From assembly GCF_030272615.1 (NCBI RefSeq), contig NC_081413.1:718727867-718791866 (forward strand): a stretch of 64,000 bases of DNA. Reading direction: 5' to 3'. Within the stretch, counting starts at the first letter, position 1, and each line of letters starts with the position of its first letter. A model generated the notes under the pieces. It was given only the letters and a program-made list of their open reading frames with translations, had not been told where the DNA came from and did not search any database. Both the position numbers and the translations under genes were made by a program. This DNA is from Cryptomeria japonica (lineage: Eukaryota > Streptophyta > Pinopsida > Cupressales > Cupressaceae). Positions 21,701-31,850 of the stretch are shown here, one piece after another.

Positions 21701-24700
21701 CTTTCATAATCAAAGCACCATCAAGCACTATCCCCACTGCCCCCTCAAGGCTCACAACTCCACCATCACCAATGTCACTCATCCCATCAAACGAACCAGT
21801 AATCCTATCAGCAACACCATTTGTAGCAGCAACTATATTGGAACCCGCAGCAGCATCTATGGCACCAGTAGTTCCAGCAGAAGCCACTGAGTCACCATTA
21901 CCGATACTTCCAGTGACAAATCCATTAAACCCCATCACAATTCCTGCAGCACCGATCACTACAAGGATACATAAACCAATCACACCTGCCGTGTTTAACT
22001 CCAAAGACATCCCAGTATGGTATAGCAATCGGATGCTGGAGAGTGATTCAGAGACCGACTCACATGAGTGGGAATTCGATTCAGTGCAACTTAACACTTC
22101 AGATGAGGAAGACACATCACCACCTCCACCCCGCAAAGACATCCCTGTTTACGGAGAAGCACAGATAAAGACCACTTGGGTACCTGAGCTGGAAACATCT
22201 TCCACAGACCCTACGTCTCATCCTACGCCTGATTCTGACAGGGAGAGTACCATCAACGACCTTCACCACACTGTCTTAACCCTCACTGATACATCTCCCG
22301 CACTTAACTTAATCGATGAAGTAATGCCCATTATCCACCCTGAACTCATCGAATGGAACCAACCAAATCCCCCATGTCTTGACCTCTTCCAAAATGATGA
22401 GGCTATCATTGACTTTTTGGAATTAAGGGATAATCTACCAAGCGGGGATCACAAAACTGGATTCGCCATTGAACTTAATAGCGCAGCATACTTCGGGGCG
22501 GATGCCAAACCCTTCAGCTGCAAAAATATAACATTAAAACATGGATCTTCCAGTGAAAACCACACTGTGGCACTGTTTGATCCAACAAAAGTAAAAAGAA
22601 AGAGCGTATCCAACGGTGAAAACCTCTCTGAGGCACTTGAGGATGAAGGGTTTGAAATTCTCCCTGCTAGTACACAACAGGAACGATCGACGATTCTCAT
22701 TGAGGAGACTAAAGAATACAATGTGGGGACTCCTGAAAACCCTCATATCATACATCTGGCATCTCTTCTCACTCCAGAGGAACAACCTCAATTTATAGAG
22801 TTCTTCCAACAGCGTCAGATCAACTTTGCATGGTCACATGCAGACATGCCTGGGCTTGATCCTGATTTAGTCATGCATCATCTCACAGTAGCAAAAGGAG
22901 CCAAACCTGTCAAGCAGAAGCTTCGTAAGATGCATCCTCAAATTGCAGTGCTAGTCAAAACAGAACTCAAGAAACTCCTGGATGTTGGTTTCATTAGACC
23001 AATTGATTATGCAGAATGGATCTCCAACATTGTACCAGTCGGCAAACCAAAAGGGGGCATCCGAATTTGTACTGACTTCAGAGATCTGAATAAGGCATGT
23101 CCTAAGGATGACTTCCCTCTACCAAATATTGACATCATAGTGGATCTAACAGCAGGACATGCCATGCTTTCACTCATGGATGGCTTTTCAGGATACAATC
23201 AAATAAAGATCGCACCAGAGGACCAACATAAGACAGCCTTCACATGTCCATGGGGCACATACTACTGGAATGTAATGCCTTTTGGTCTAAAGAATGCAGG
23301 AGCGACCTATCAAAGAGCAATGACCACCATCTTCCATGACATGATGCATACTATGATGGAAGATTATGTGGATGATTTACTAGCAAAATCACTTACTAGA
23401 GAAGGACATCTTCACATCTTAGATAAAATCTTTGATAGACTGGAACAATACCATGTTCGACTCAACCCAAAGAAATGTGTCTTCGGAGTGACCTCCGAGA
23501 AGCTTCTAGGATACATTGTCTCAAGCAAAGGTATTGAGGTCGATCCAGCAAAGGTTAAGGCAATCATGGACATGCCACCTCCAAGGAATATCAGTCAGCT
23601 AAGGACACTACAAGGACGGCTTCAATCCATCCGCAGATTCATTGCACAATTGGTTGATAAGTGTCACCCCTTCACACACCTGCTACACAAGAACATCCGC
23701 TTTCAGTGGGATGCCCGATGCCAGCAAGCATTTCAGGCGCTTAAAGACTATCTCATGAATCCACCATTGTTGATGCCACCAGATCCAAGTAGACCGTTGT
23801 TACTTTATATCTCAGCGACAAGTACAGCATTAGGTGTATTACTGGCACAACATAATGCAGAAGGCAAAGAGTGTGCTGTATACTACATCTCTCGTACACT
23901 GGTTGGCTATGAACTCAATTACACACCTATTGAGCGAGCTTGCCTAGCAGTAATCCTGGCAGCCACTAAATTGCGGCACTATCTATTAACAAACAAGGTA
24001 CAACTCATTGCAAAGATTGATCCACTCAAGTATTTACTCAGCAAAGCAGCATTGACAGGTCGCTTGGCCAAATGGGTAATGATTCTAAGTGAATTTGACA
24101 TTGAGTATGTGGACCGTAAAGCTATCAAAGGTCAGGTTATTGTAGATCAGTTGGCCGATGCACCTCTCATAGGTGATCATCCTCTCATTTCCAATTTTCC
24201 AGATGAAGAGATATTCATGATTACAGAAGCACAGTCATGGAAATTATACTTTGATGGTTCATACACTAGGCACAGCTCGGGGGCAGGTATTCTGTTTATC
24301 ACGCCTCAAGGTGATAGCATCCCGAAGTCTTATAGGCTCACATTTCCATGCACAAACAACATAGCAGAGTATGAGGCCTTGATCACAGGACTCAGATTAG
24401 CCATACAATGGAAATTAAAAAAATTGCAAGTATATGGCGATTCCCAACTAGTCATTCGACAAGCAACAGATGAGTATCAGACCAAAGATGATAAACTCAT
24501 GCCATACAAGCAAATGGTGGACACTCTAAAGACATCATTTACTACTATTACTTTTGAACAGATACCAAGAGATCAGAATCGAGCTGCTGACGCTATGGCT
24601 ACTATCGCATCTCTCTTAGATCTTCCACAGAATTCAACACGCTACGAGTTCTTGGTAGAACAACTTTGGATCCCCGCTTATGATATCCCCGAATCTGAAA

Positions 24701-25989
24701 TGATATGTTGCCTTGTTGGTTCTGAATCCCCATGGTACGGTGAGTTCTACACCTATCTCCGCGATCACACCCTTCCTCCCAACCAATCAAATAACCAACG
24801 TAAAACCTTCATTCGCCAAACTGCTCGATATACCATTATTGCCGAAACCCTATACCGACGCAGTCTTGATGGTACTCTCCTTCGATGTCTAGAACAAGGT
24901 GAGATAACAAAGGCTTTGGAAGAGGTACATGAAGGAATTTGCGGGACTCACTCAAGTGGTCCATCACTAGCCAAGAAGATCATGCGAGCTGGATACTATT
25001 GGCCATCTATGGAAAAGGATTCCTACTACTTTGTCAGGAAGTGCAAAAAATGTCAAGTTCATGGCGACCTAATACATGCACCAGCTCAAGAACTGCAACC
25101 AATCACAACACCATGGCCTTTTTGTCAATGGGGTCTTGATCTTGTGGGTAAAATCCATCCATCTTCATCCAATGGCCATAAATTCATTATTACCGCCACC
25201 GAATATTTCACCAAGTGGATCGAAGCTGTTCCACTTACCCAAGTCACCGGCAAGCAGATCGCCTCATTCATCCTCAATTACATCATCTGTCGGTATGGTG
25301 TGCCCATGTCCATTGTCACAGATAACGGTCTTCCTTTCAAAAATCAGGATGTTCGTGAGCTTTGTGAGAAATTTCATATCCAACACCGCTTTTCCACTCC
25401 CTATTACCCACAAGGCAATGGTCAGGCCGAAGCATCCAATAAAAACATATTGAGGATCCTAAAGAAGACAGTCAATGATGCCGGTCGTGATTGGCATGTT
25501 CAATTGAATCCAGCGCTATGGGCATATCGAACTAGCATTCGGACCCCTACAGGTGCAACTCCTTATTCATTGATCTATGGTGCCGAAGCTATCTTACCTA
25601 TTGAGGTTGAGATACCATCATTACGAGTTTCCTTGCATAATCTCATTGATGATGACGCATACAGAGTCTCACGCCTTCAGGACTTGGAGCTACTTGATGA
25701 GAAGCGACAAGCTGCATACAATCACCTCAAAGCCTATCAGCAGCGCATGAGTAGAAGCTACAATCACCGAGTTAGATCTCGTACATTTGAGGTAGGTGAT
25801 CTTGTTCTTCGCGAAAATCCTCGCAACCAACCAAATAGAGAACATCAAGGCAAGTTTGAATCAAATTGGCTCGGCCCATATGTTGTCACTGCTGTATTCG
25901 GGTCCGGGGCATATCAGTTGGCTACTTCAGAAGGAGAACCGCTTGCAGATCCAATCAATAGCATGCACCTCAAAAGATTTTATACCTAA
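18709..25989 (+). CDS. Gypsy Tat-type Gag-Pol polyprotein, intact, 2,426 aa
   Basis: Start chosen at ATG 18709 (MAQTRSRSRQR; A at -3, G at +4); the frame is open upstream only from a GTG. Domains by residue: Gag about 170-310; zinc-knuckle variant C463-x2-H466-x4-H471-x4-C476; protease D684-N-G-A (usual D-S/T-G); G-patch about 929-975; Pro/Thr/Ser-rich linker about 1010-1180; RT about 1400-1590 with YVDD 1553-1556; first RNase H about 1690-1800, lacking the TDAS motif; second RNase H with D1849, E1887 or E1889, D1911, D1961; integrase H2074, H2081, C2112, C2115 and D2144, D2205, E2241 (DD35E). No chromodomain. Gag and Pol share one frame, so Gag excess must come from processing or another means. 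It carries out reverse transcription in particles and integration. Confidence 0.95.
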   Translation: MAQTRSRSRQREIEIEEEEDNLNEFQEALGGIVTDENPSTPTPSTIERAQHNPHFNRLFDEILRSNADAHFLKLAQEGAKLPSDFDLAQLRQASERQSHHEEERRRDPIRYNIPRGNPPPPPPNEMEMLRQQVANLAQQLHSGVKTNQFSLNDICPYPFDRNLYMPPFPRGFETPKFKKYRGKGDPRDHVREFHSACLEVAYEDTYLMRLFPQSLGGTTTSWFSRLPGGIRTFEELIQKFLSHYSYNIERDITMADLCNTKQKPGELFSVFLQRWRQMSSRRSLQLPERELVEIFISNLNEEIEFHLDVKDTDSFNDMITKGIKCERALIKKGLIKIFNETKDGPRPRFNSDKPNFWNKNKNIVNDGVVDARTVQNAQPVVRFAGQNPPPQNNTNVLPNQGRITSQDEPRPRPQKQKRTYTPLGEPIETVMRQLISQNLITLPKLSNYEPQVKPAWWRDTEHCEFHQGRGHKTSNCHRLKDLIQDLIDRGEIEIEGHDPKTTNNDHQMFKNPLPSQDQRGPSTSRRGPDTTDYTQAAYNYTVNHLYDASEQIATITFKNPTSNCNVVTRRGKVTIKAAPQGTTSIPKQYNLVEQLDKTPALISILELLRLSPSHKTILDQALQEASVPANLNTDQFQAMVGNLKSSPCLTFSESDNSSFQQPHNASLHIEGFVNQHRIKRVLIDNGAGLNICTLQLVTALGYAIESVDPRKKITIKAYDDAERSSKGAVVLPIRVGPVVKHIICQVLDLPLPYNLLLGRPWIHAMQAVPSTYHQCIKFPHNGAEITILGDANPFAFCHNISHQPEITVPNNREAISSTSYVNPASLASSNTPIPKQEKLKMKITEEGPGEYNLSQLFCVGQMPTSPRTHGKPQQLLQQPLITPPCALTPFILGKSQEEETQDEDLADWIYKDPITTDKPQVTLPTEQYGKGLLIMQRMGYDGQSALGYCKQGRHEPLLPEFKPKGNIGLGFEKEILPKLRFKGKPSKPFCPPTAKRIPFIIKAPSSTIPTAPSRLTTPPSPMSLIPSNEPVILSATPFVAATILEPAAASMAPVVPAEATESPLPILPVTNPLNPITIPAAPITTRIHKPITPAVFNSKDIPVWYSNRMLESDSETDSHEWEFDSVQLNTSDEEDTSPPPPRKDIPVYGEAQIKTTWVPELETSSTDPTSHPTPDSDRESTINDLHHTVLTLTDTSPALNLIDEVMPIIHPELIEWNQPNPPCLDLFQNDEAIIDFLELRDNLPSGDHKTGFAIELNSAAYFGADAKPFSCKNITLKHGSSSENHTVALFDPTKVKRKSVSNGENLSEALEDEGFEILPASTQQERSTILIEETKEYNVGTPENPHIIHLASLLTPEEQPQFIEFFQQRQINFAWSHADMPGLDPDLVMHHLTVAKGAKPVKQKLRKMHPQIAVLVKTELKKLLDVGFIRPIDYAEWISNIVPVGKPKGGIRICTDFRDLNKACPKDDFPLPNIDIIVDLTAGHAMLSLMDGFSGYNQIKIAPEDQHKTAFTCPWGTYYWNVMPFGLKNAGATYQRAMTTIFHDMMHTMMEDYVDDLLAKSLTREGHLHILDKIFDRLEQYHVRLNPKKCVFGVTSEKLLGYIVSSKGIEVDPAKVKAIMDMPPPRNISQLRTLQGRLQSIRRFIAQLVDKCHPFTHLLHKNIRFQWDARCQQAFQALKDYLMNPPLLMPPDPSRPLLLYISATSTALGVLLAQHNAEGKECAVYYISRTLVGYELNYTPIERACLAVILAATKLRHYLLTNKVQLIAKIDPLKYLLSKAALTGRLAKWVMILSEFDIEYVDRKAIKGQVIVDQLADAPLIGDHPLISNFPDEEIFMITEAQSWKLYFDGSYTRHSSGAGILFITPQGDSIPKSYRLTFPCTNNIAEYEALITGLRLAIQWKLKKLQVYGDSQLVIRQATDEYQTKDDKLMPYKQMVDTLKTSFTTITFEQIPRDQNRAADAMATIASLLDLPQNSTRYEFLVEQLWIPAYDIPESEMICCLVGSESPWYGEFYTYLRDHTLPPNQSNNQRKTFIRQTARYTIIAETLYRRSLDGTLLRCLEQGEITKALEEVHEGICGTHSSGPSLAKKIMRAGYYWPSMEKDSYYFVRKCKKCQVHGDLIHAPAQELQPITTPWPFCQWGLDLVGKIHPSSSNGHKFIITATEYFTKWIEAVPLTQVTGKQIASFILNYIICRYGVPMSIVTDNGLPFKNQDVRELCEKFHIQHRFSTPYYPQGNGQAEASNKNILRILKKTVNDAGRDWHVQLNPALWAYRTSIRTPTGATPYSLIYGAEAILPIEVEIPSLRVSLHNLIDDDAYRVSRLQDLELLDEKRQAAYNHLKAYQQRMSRSYNHRVRSRTFEVGDLVLRENPRNQPNREHQGKFESNWLGPYVVTAVFGSGAYQLATSEGEPLADPINSMHLKRFYT

Positions 25990-27187
25990 GGTGTACAGAG
26001 CATCAGGCTCCCCTACATATCAGAAAATATCAAAAACATTCAGAAAATGTCCTAAAGAAAATACAAAACCATTCAAAACAAAAAAAAAGTAAAGAAAAAT
26101 CATGCATCCAAACGGTGAACAACCACTCCGGTGGCACCTTGGGTAAGTGCGATGGTGAAAACCTGGCAAACAGGCGCCACTCATAAAGGCAATGGCTCCA
26201 GTATCTTTCAGCCTCATTGCGATCACATTCATGCACACATACATCCATCCATCCAAACCATGGCTTGTTATTTGATCTGCAATTAAGAAAATACTCCATG
26301 CGTCTAGCATCCCACCTTTTCATAGTCAGGTCTACAAACTGGGGGCAATACCCTTACCCTCGTGAAGGAAGTGGATTCTACATTGTCTCATATGATTCAT
26401 TACGCTCTTCATTCAGGCAATCATCAGAAAATATCAAAAACATTCAAAAATGACTCTCAAAATACCAAAAACATTCAAAATTGTTTCACAAAATCCAAAA
26501 AACATCAGAAAACCCATCAAAAATCACACAAAAACATGGCAACACCTTGTACATATTTATCCGATCAGATACAAAATAAACATTGACAAAATACTCACAC
26601 AATGACCATTTACCAATCAAACCACACAATCGACATTAACAAATCCAAACCTGTCTTTAAACAAGGATGCATCCTTCCTTATCAAAACAAAGACAAGATG
26701 ACATTTTCTTTGACAAGAAAATTATGTTAAGCTATCAAATACTTGGTTGATTTGTGAGTTCAATTGTTTGTTTATCTGTATCAGAATCTTTTAGCATTGT
26801 TTGTATCATTTGCGCATTATTTCCGATGAAGTTCTGGGGCATGTACTAATGGTGTCTACGTGGGAAGTTCACCAAGCTACATGATCTTATGCAAAAATAT
26901 AGTCATAGATCACTACGGCTTGCTGACTACAGCGTATACCTCGACCATATGAGCATGAACCATTACCAAGGATCCTTATTCTTTATTCTTTATGTATATA
27001 CTGTTTGTTTGCAGGTACAATGCTCTTCCTTTGGTTCCTCCTACCTCGTCCAAACTGGATAAAGGTTTTATTTCTTTGTACGGTATGCACTTGTCTCAGG
27101 ATATGATCAGCCTAAGATCAAGGAGGACGATCCAAGTCATGCATGAACGGAGATAATCCTTGTCTGTTCCGCAAGCAATACTCAGGT

Positions 27188-27284
27188 CAACTTGATCCAT
27201 TATATCAAGTTGCTTGTATTAACTTGCTATATAAAAATCCATGTAAGAAATACTCTGGTCATCTTGAATCATTATGTCAAGATG
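27188..27284 (+). repeat. Pair of related 8-bp stem, 9-nt loop hairpins, 72 bp apart
   Basis: Hairpin 1: CAACTTGA (27188-27195) with TCAAGTTG (27205-27212). Hairpin 2: CATCTTGA (27260-27267) with TCAAGATG (27277-27284). Both have 9-nt loops, are preceded by ACTC-A/T-GGT and followed by CTTGTATT. The third stem pair is A-T in one and T-A in the other. Confidence 0.8.
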
Positions 27285-28270
27285 CTTGTATTCTCTTCCA
27301 ACATTTAAAAGCTCAATGATGAAAATAGAGCACTATGGATCGTCATTCCATCTCATCTGTATATATTGCATTCCATTGCATTCCACCCATCCATACATTC
27401 ATAATAGATACATATCATGCATACATAGTCATAATAATGCATACTCTATTTTCCTCTTCTTCCATAGGAATGAGTCATAGGTCCTCCATTTCTTCTAACA
27501 TCGAACCCCCCCAACCCTCCCCATCTCAATAATCAACATCACATATCCTTCATCGTGTCCCAATCAACCTAATCAAGCCACGTTCATCACCATCCATCTC
27601 TAAATAGGAGGGATTGTGTTTCCTATCCTAAGTCATCCAATAAGCCAAGCAAGTTACTCTCTCTGCACAGGTACATCGACTCCCACACACCTAGACTATC
27701 AACAGATACTCTGATCAAGTATCTTCGGGTCTCAACAGGTAATCGATTATGGTAATCCTAGACTACATCAGGCATTTATCACAATAACCTAGTCTCAACG
27801 GGGCTGCCATGATTCCCCACAACCATCCATCTCACACACACACACTATCAATTGATCAACCAATCAAACACAATCCAACGGACAATTACATCAATTGTCT
27901 ACGTCTCAACGAGTATTTTGCTTCATATACCTTGACTTCATCGGGCAATTACATCAATTGTCTAAGTCACATCAGGTCACTTTGATTCACTTACTCAGAC
28001 TTTATCATGTCCAAGCGACCAACTGACATCAACTGTCACGCTTTGACTTGACCGGGGCAATTAAACCGATTGCACCAGATTGTCCAACCAATTTTGATCA
28101 ATTGTATAGCATCAATCCAAACCCCACACTACATCTGCTATGTATCTCTTGCATGACCTCAGGGTACTCGCTGGCTTGTTGTTTCTTCATATTCACTCCA
28201 TTTTCTCCCATTCTTTCATCATTAGTTCTAATTTCTTCTATTCTACCTCCCCTCCACTTTTCATTCTTTT

Positions 28271-28318
28271 TCGAGAGATCGCCCGATTTTTCAAAAAAAA
28301 AATCGGCCCATCTCTCGA
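28271..28318 (+). repeat. Long inverted repeat near the Gypsy 3' end
   Basis: Left arm 28271-28291 (TCGAGAGATCGCCCGATTTTT) pairs with right arm 28298-28318 over 21 positions with mismatches only in the central GCG/CCC part; 6-nt A-rich loop. It lies about 95 bases before the polypurine tract. Confidence 0.85.
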
Positions 28319-28411
28319 GGGGGCATACCACCCATTAAATTTACATTTTATGGGGCATTTCTTCACACCTATTTTTCTTTCTTTGAAACGACGCGATAAA
28401 CCGCACCGTCT

Positions 28412-28425
28412 CAAAGAGGGGCAAA
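28412..28425 (+). other. Polypurine tract of the Gypsy element
   Basis: CAAAGAGGGGCAAA directly before the 3' LTR at 28426; the RNase H-resistant primer for plus-strand synthesis. Confidence 0.88.
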
Positions 28426-30281
28426 TGTAGTCACATAAATCTGTCCACTTAATTAAATGAATACTTAGTATTTATTTGATTATTTAACCATCAATTAATA
28501 ATTAATTAAATTAATATTTAATTAATTCATCTTAACCCTATTCTCCTATTAATTAAATAAATTATTCAATTTATTTGATTTAATTCACTTAACCAAATTC
28601 AGACCATTAATTAAATAAATAAATCATATTTATTTAATTAAATCTTCTCTCACATTTAAATAAATTAATATTTATTTAAAACCCCCAAAATCCCACCTCT
28701 CACATTTAAATAAATAAATCATTTATTTAAATCACCTTTATCCTCCACCCACTTGCATTTTCCTACAAATACAAGTTGCACAATTATTTTAAATAAATAA
28801 TTTATTTAAATCACCTTTATCCTCCACCCACTTGTATTTTCCTACAAAAGCAAGTTGCACAACTATTTTAAATAAATTATTTATTTAAAATCCTATTTAT
28901 CCTCACCCACTTGAAACCTTTAATGGTTTCCCTTAAAGTATTCAAACTTGATGGCTTTAAAGTCTTCAAACTTGATGGCTTCCTTCTATAATCTTCTTAA
29001 GACTTTAATGGTTTTCCTTAAAGTCTTCAAGCCTTTAATGGTTTCCCTCAAAGTCTTCAAGCATTTTAAATGCTTTATCTTCTTTTTCTCATTTAAATAA
29101 ATTAATATTTATTTAAATATTTATCCAAATTCAACTTACACCATTTAATTGAAATAAATGATTTTATTTTAATTGAAAATACCAAAATTTCTCCCACTTG
29201 CATTTTCCTACAAAATCCACTTGTATGCCTAAACCCCTTCTAGATTCTTCTAAACCCTTCCTAATTAGCCTAATCCATCCCCTAAATATTGTCACATTCC
29301 TAAGCAAATTGGAGTCACTTCTCAAAGACTCCAAAGTCTTTGAAAAGCAATTAATGCTTTGTGTGTTCAACAAATTAACCCTCAAAGTCTTGGATAACCT
29401 TTGAAAGCTTCCAACCTTCAACCACTAAATGGCTCAAAGTCTTTGATAACCATTGAAGGCTTTCAACCTTCAACCACTTAATCCCCAAAGTCTCCAATAA
29501 CCATTAATGGTTACCTCAAACCCTCCCACATGGTTAAAACATTTGTTTTGACTCAACCTCTACCCAACCCAAGGGTCTCATCAAGCCTTTAATGCTTTGA
29601 CCATGATTATCTCTTAATCATTTGCACAAAGGTTTATCCTTGCATTAACTCCTAATACAGTGGGTAATCCTAATTTAGGCTTGACCCTTACCTTCTAGAT
29701 AACCATGAGGTCTTCTCAGGCCTTTAATGCCTCCAACCTCTTCTCTCAACCCAATCCTATGTTGAAACTTGTCACCATTTTATTGGTGCCAATTGTGCAC
29801 ATGGATCCCCAACTTTCAATCCTAACCCTTGTTAAGATTGCTCAATCTTAACCCTTCATTTCTCTATTTCTTCTATAAATAGAACCCTTCTCCTCAAGCA
29901 AAAAAAAGAAGCATTTAGAGTATTGTTGTTATACTGGCATTAGCATAGAGCTTTTTCATAGCATCACTATCTACTCTTGCATAGTATTTGCTTATCATAT
30001 TCAACCATCTTGAATCTCCATATGGCATCCATGGCTAGTGCTAAAAGCTGAGAGCTACACTCATTTGGGACTTGGAGAGGAGAGGAACAAGGGAGGAGCA
30101 ACTATGAGCATCTTGATTAGCTATTTCATTCTATGTTTATATGCTTTCTATTTCATGCTTAATATCTCTCTTGATATGCCTGTTTAGGATAATCTTTTGT
30201 TGCTAACACTAACGTTTGTTTCTTGTGCTCTTGTGTGTGTTGCCATCAAACAGATTTTCTAATCCTTTTTGCAGAGCATCA
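28426..30281 (+). repeat. 3' LTR of the Gypsy element
   Basis: Same 1,856-bp length as the 5' LTR at a constant offset of 14,291; no difference found in the stretches compared. TATA box at 29874-29881. It would supply the polyadenylation site. Confidence 0.95.
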
Positions 30282-30286
30282 GGAAG
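30282..30286 (+). repeat. Target site duplication of the Gypsy element, right
   Basis: GGAAG, the partner of 14130-14134. Confidence 0.95.
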
Positions 30287-31850
30287 AATAGCAAATGAAG
30301 AGGTATGTTTAATTTCTCAAGTTGAACCAACCTCTTTTATTGAAGCTTGTAAAGATGAACATTGGATAAAAGAAATGGAAGATGAATTGGAACAAATTGA
30401 AAAGAACAATACATGGACATTGGTTCCCCGGCCTAAAGACAAAATGGTAATTGGAACTAAATGGGTATTCAGAAACAAACTTAATTAAGATGGTAAGGTA
30501 ATCAGGAACAAAGCAAGATTAGTTTTTAAAGGTTATTCATAGAAAGAAGGAATTGATTCTAATGAAACATTTGCACCAGTAGCTAGAATTGAGGCAGTCA
30601 GATTATTTCTTGCATTTGCAGCTCACAAGAACTACAAAGTATATCAAATGGATGTAAAATGTGCATTTCTGAATGGTGATCTTGAAGAGGAAGTTTAGAT
30701 TAAAGAACATGATGGATTTTCACTGACAAATGGTAAAGATATGGTTTGCAGATTAAGGAAAGCTTTGTATGGATTGAAACAATCTCCTAGAGCTTGGTAT
30801 GCTAGATTCGACAAATGTCTTTTGAAGCTTGGCTACACTAAAGGTAATGTCAACCGCAACTTATACTACAAAGTGACTAATGATGGCATCTTGGTTATTG
30901 AAGTTTTTGGTGATGATATCATTTTTGGTGGTAAAGATGGATTATGTAAGGACTTTTCTAATAAGATGCAGGAAGAATTTGAAATGTCTATGTTTGGGGA
31001 GATAAAATTCTTTTTAGGATTGTAGATTTCACAAACTAATAAAGGTATATTCATATGTCAAACTAAATATCTGAAGGAACTATTGAAGAAGTTTGGTAGG
31101 GAAAAATCTAAACCAGTAAGTACACCTATGACTACAACTGATAAATTGTCATTGAAGGATGATTTGGCTTCTGTTAATCCGACAAGATACAAATCTATGA
31201 TTGGAGGTTTACTGTATTTGACTCAAACAAGACCTGATATAATGAATGCAATATGTATTGTCTCAATATTTCAGAGTAAATCTAAAGAAAATCATGAATC
31301 AATAGTGAAAAGGATTTTTCGGTATCTACAAGGCACAACAAATCTTGGTTTATGGTATCCTAGAGATTAAAATTTTGATTTATGTGCATACACAAATGCT
31401 AATTGGGTAGGAGATGTTGATGATAGAAAAAACACCACCAATGGAGCATTCTTTCTTGGTAGCAGATTGATTTCATGGTTGAGCAAGAAGCAGACTTGTA
31501 CATCATTATCAATAGCAGAATCAGAATATATTATAATGACAACTAATTGTACTCAGGTATTATGGATAAAACAAATGTTGAAGGACAGAAAGGTAAAATG
31601 CAAAGAGCCTATAATCATTTACTATGATAATTCAGTAGCCATTGATATATCAAAGAATCTGGTATTTCACTCTAAAACTAAACATGTTTCTATCAAATAC
31701 AATTTTCTGAAAGAGAATGTTGAAGCTAATGAAGTGAAATTGGTTTATGTGAATACTAAAGAGCAGATTATAGATATTTTTACAAAGCCTCTACCTAAAG
31801 AAGCTTTTGAATATCTTAGAGAACAAATTGGGGTAAACCCTCACTGGTAG
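30287..31850 (+). pseudogene. Copia B2 reverse transcriptase and RNase H
   Basis: Continues the B2 polyprotein after the Gypsy insertion: linker (EPTSFIEACKDEHWIKEME), RT ([35 protein letters not shown]), RT tail (KPVSTPM, YKSMIGGLLYL) and RNase H (SLSIAESEYI, DIFTKPLPKEAF), ending at TAG 31848-31850. The usual FVDD catalytic box reads FGDD at 30906-30917. Stops at 30540-30542 and 31023-31025 fall where relatives have Gln, fitting CAG to TAG. Dead copy. Confidence 0.92.

Larger units (their letters stand above)
25990..28411 (+). other. Gypsy 3' noncoding region
   Basis: 2.4 kb without a supported gene. About 26020-26540 is A-rich, with a CAGAAAATATCAAAAACATT word near both 26020 and 26420. 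At 27188-27284 are two related hairpins with a compensatory change. From about 27717 to 28060 short units recur (GTCTCAAC-RGG, CATCAGG, CAATTACATCAATTG). A 21-bp hairpin lies at 28271-28318. Long 3' regions between pol and LTR are known in Tat elements. Confidence 0.75.
14135..30281 (+). mobile_element. Complete Ty3/Gypsy (Tat-type) LTR retrotransposon, 16.1 kb
   Basis: Order: LTR 14135-15990, primer site 15993-16013, leader to 18708, single gag-pol frame 18709-25989, 3' noncoding 25990-28411, polypurine tract 28412-28425, LTR 28426-30281, TSD GGAAG. Both LTRs are 1,856 bp and I found no difference by eye, so insertion is recent. No stop breaks the 2,426-codon frame. Tat placement rests on the degenerate first RNase H followed by a second, archaeal-like RNase H before integrase, and on the lack of a chromodomain. 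It is the youngest element here, lying inside a decayed Copia. Whether it moves cannot be told from sequence. Confidence 0.95.

Noticed and set aside
21534-22142. Minus-strand ORF of 202 codons opposite the Gypsy polyprotein
   Set aside because: Gly/Val/Ser-rich antisense of the Pro/Thr/Ser-rich linker; no motif and no start context.
27840-28060. CRISPR-like array from recurring CAATTACATCAATTG units
   Set aside because: Units are degenerate and irregularly spaced, inside a plant retrotransposon; no CRISPR feature.
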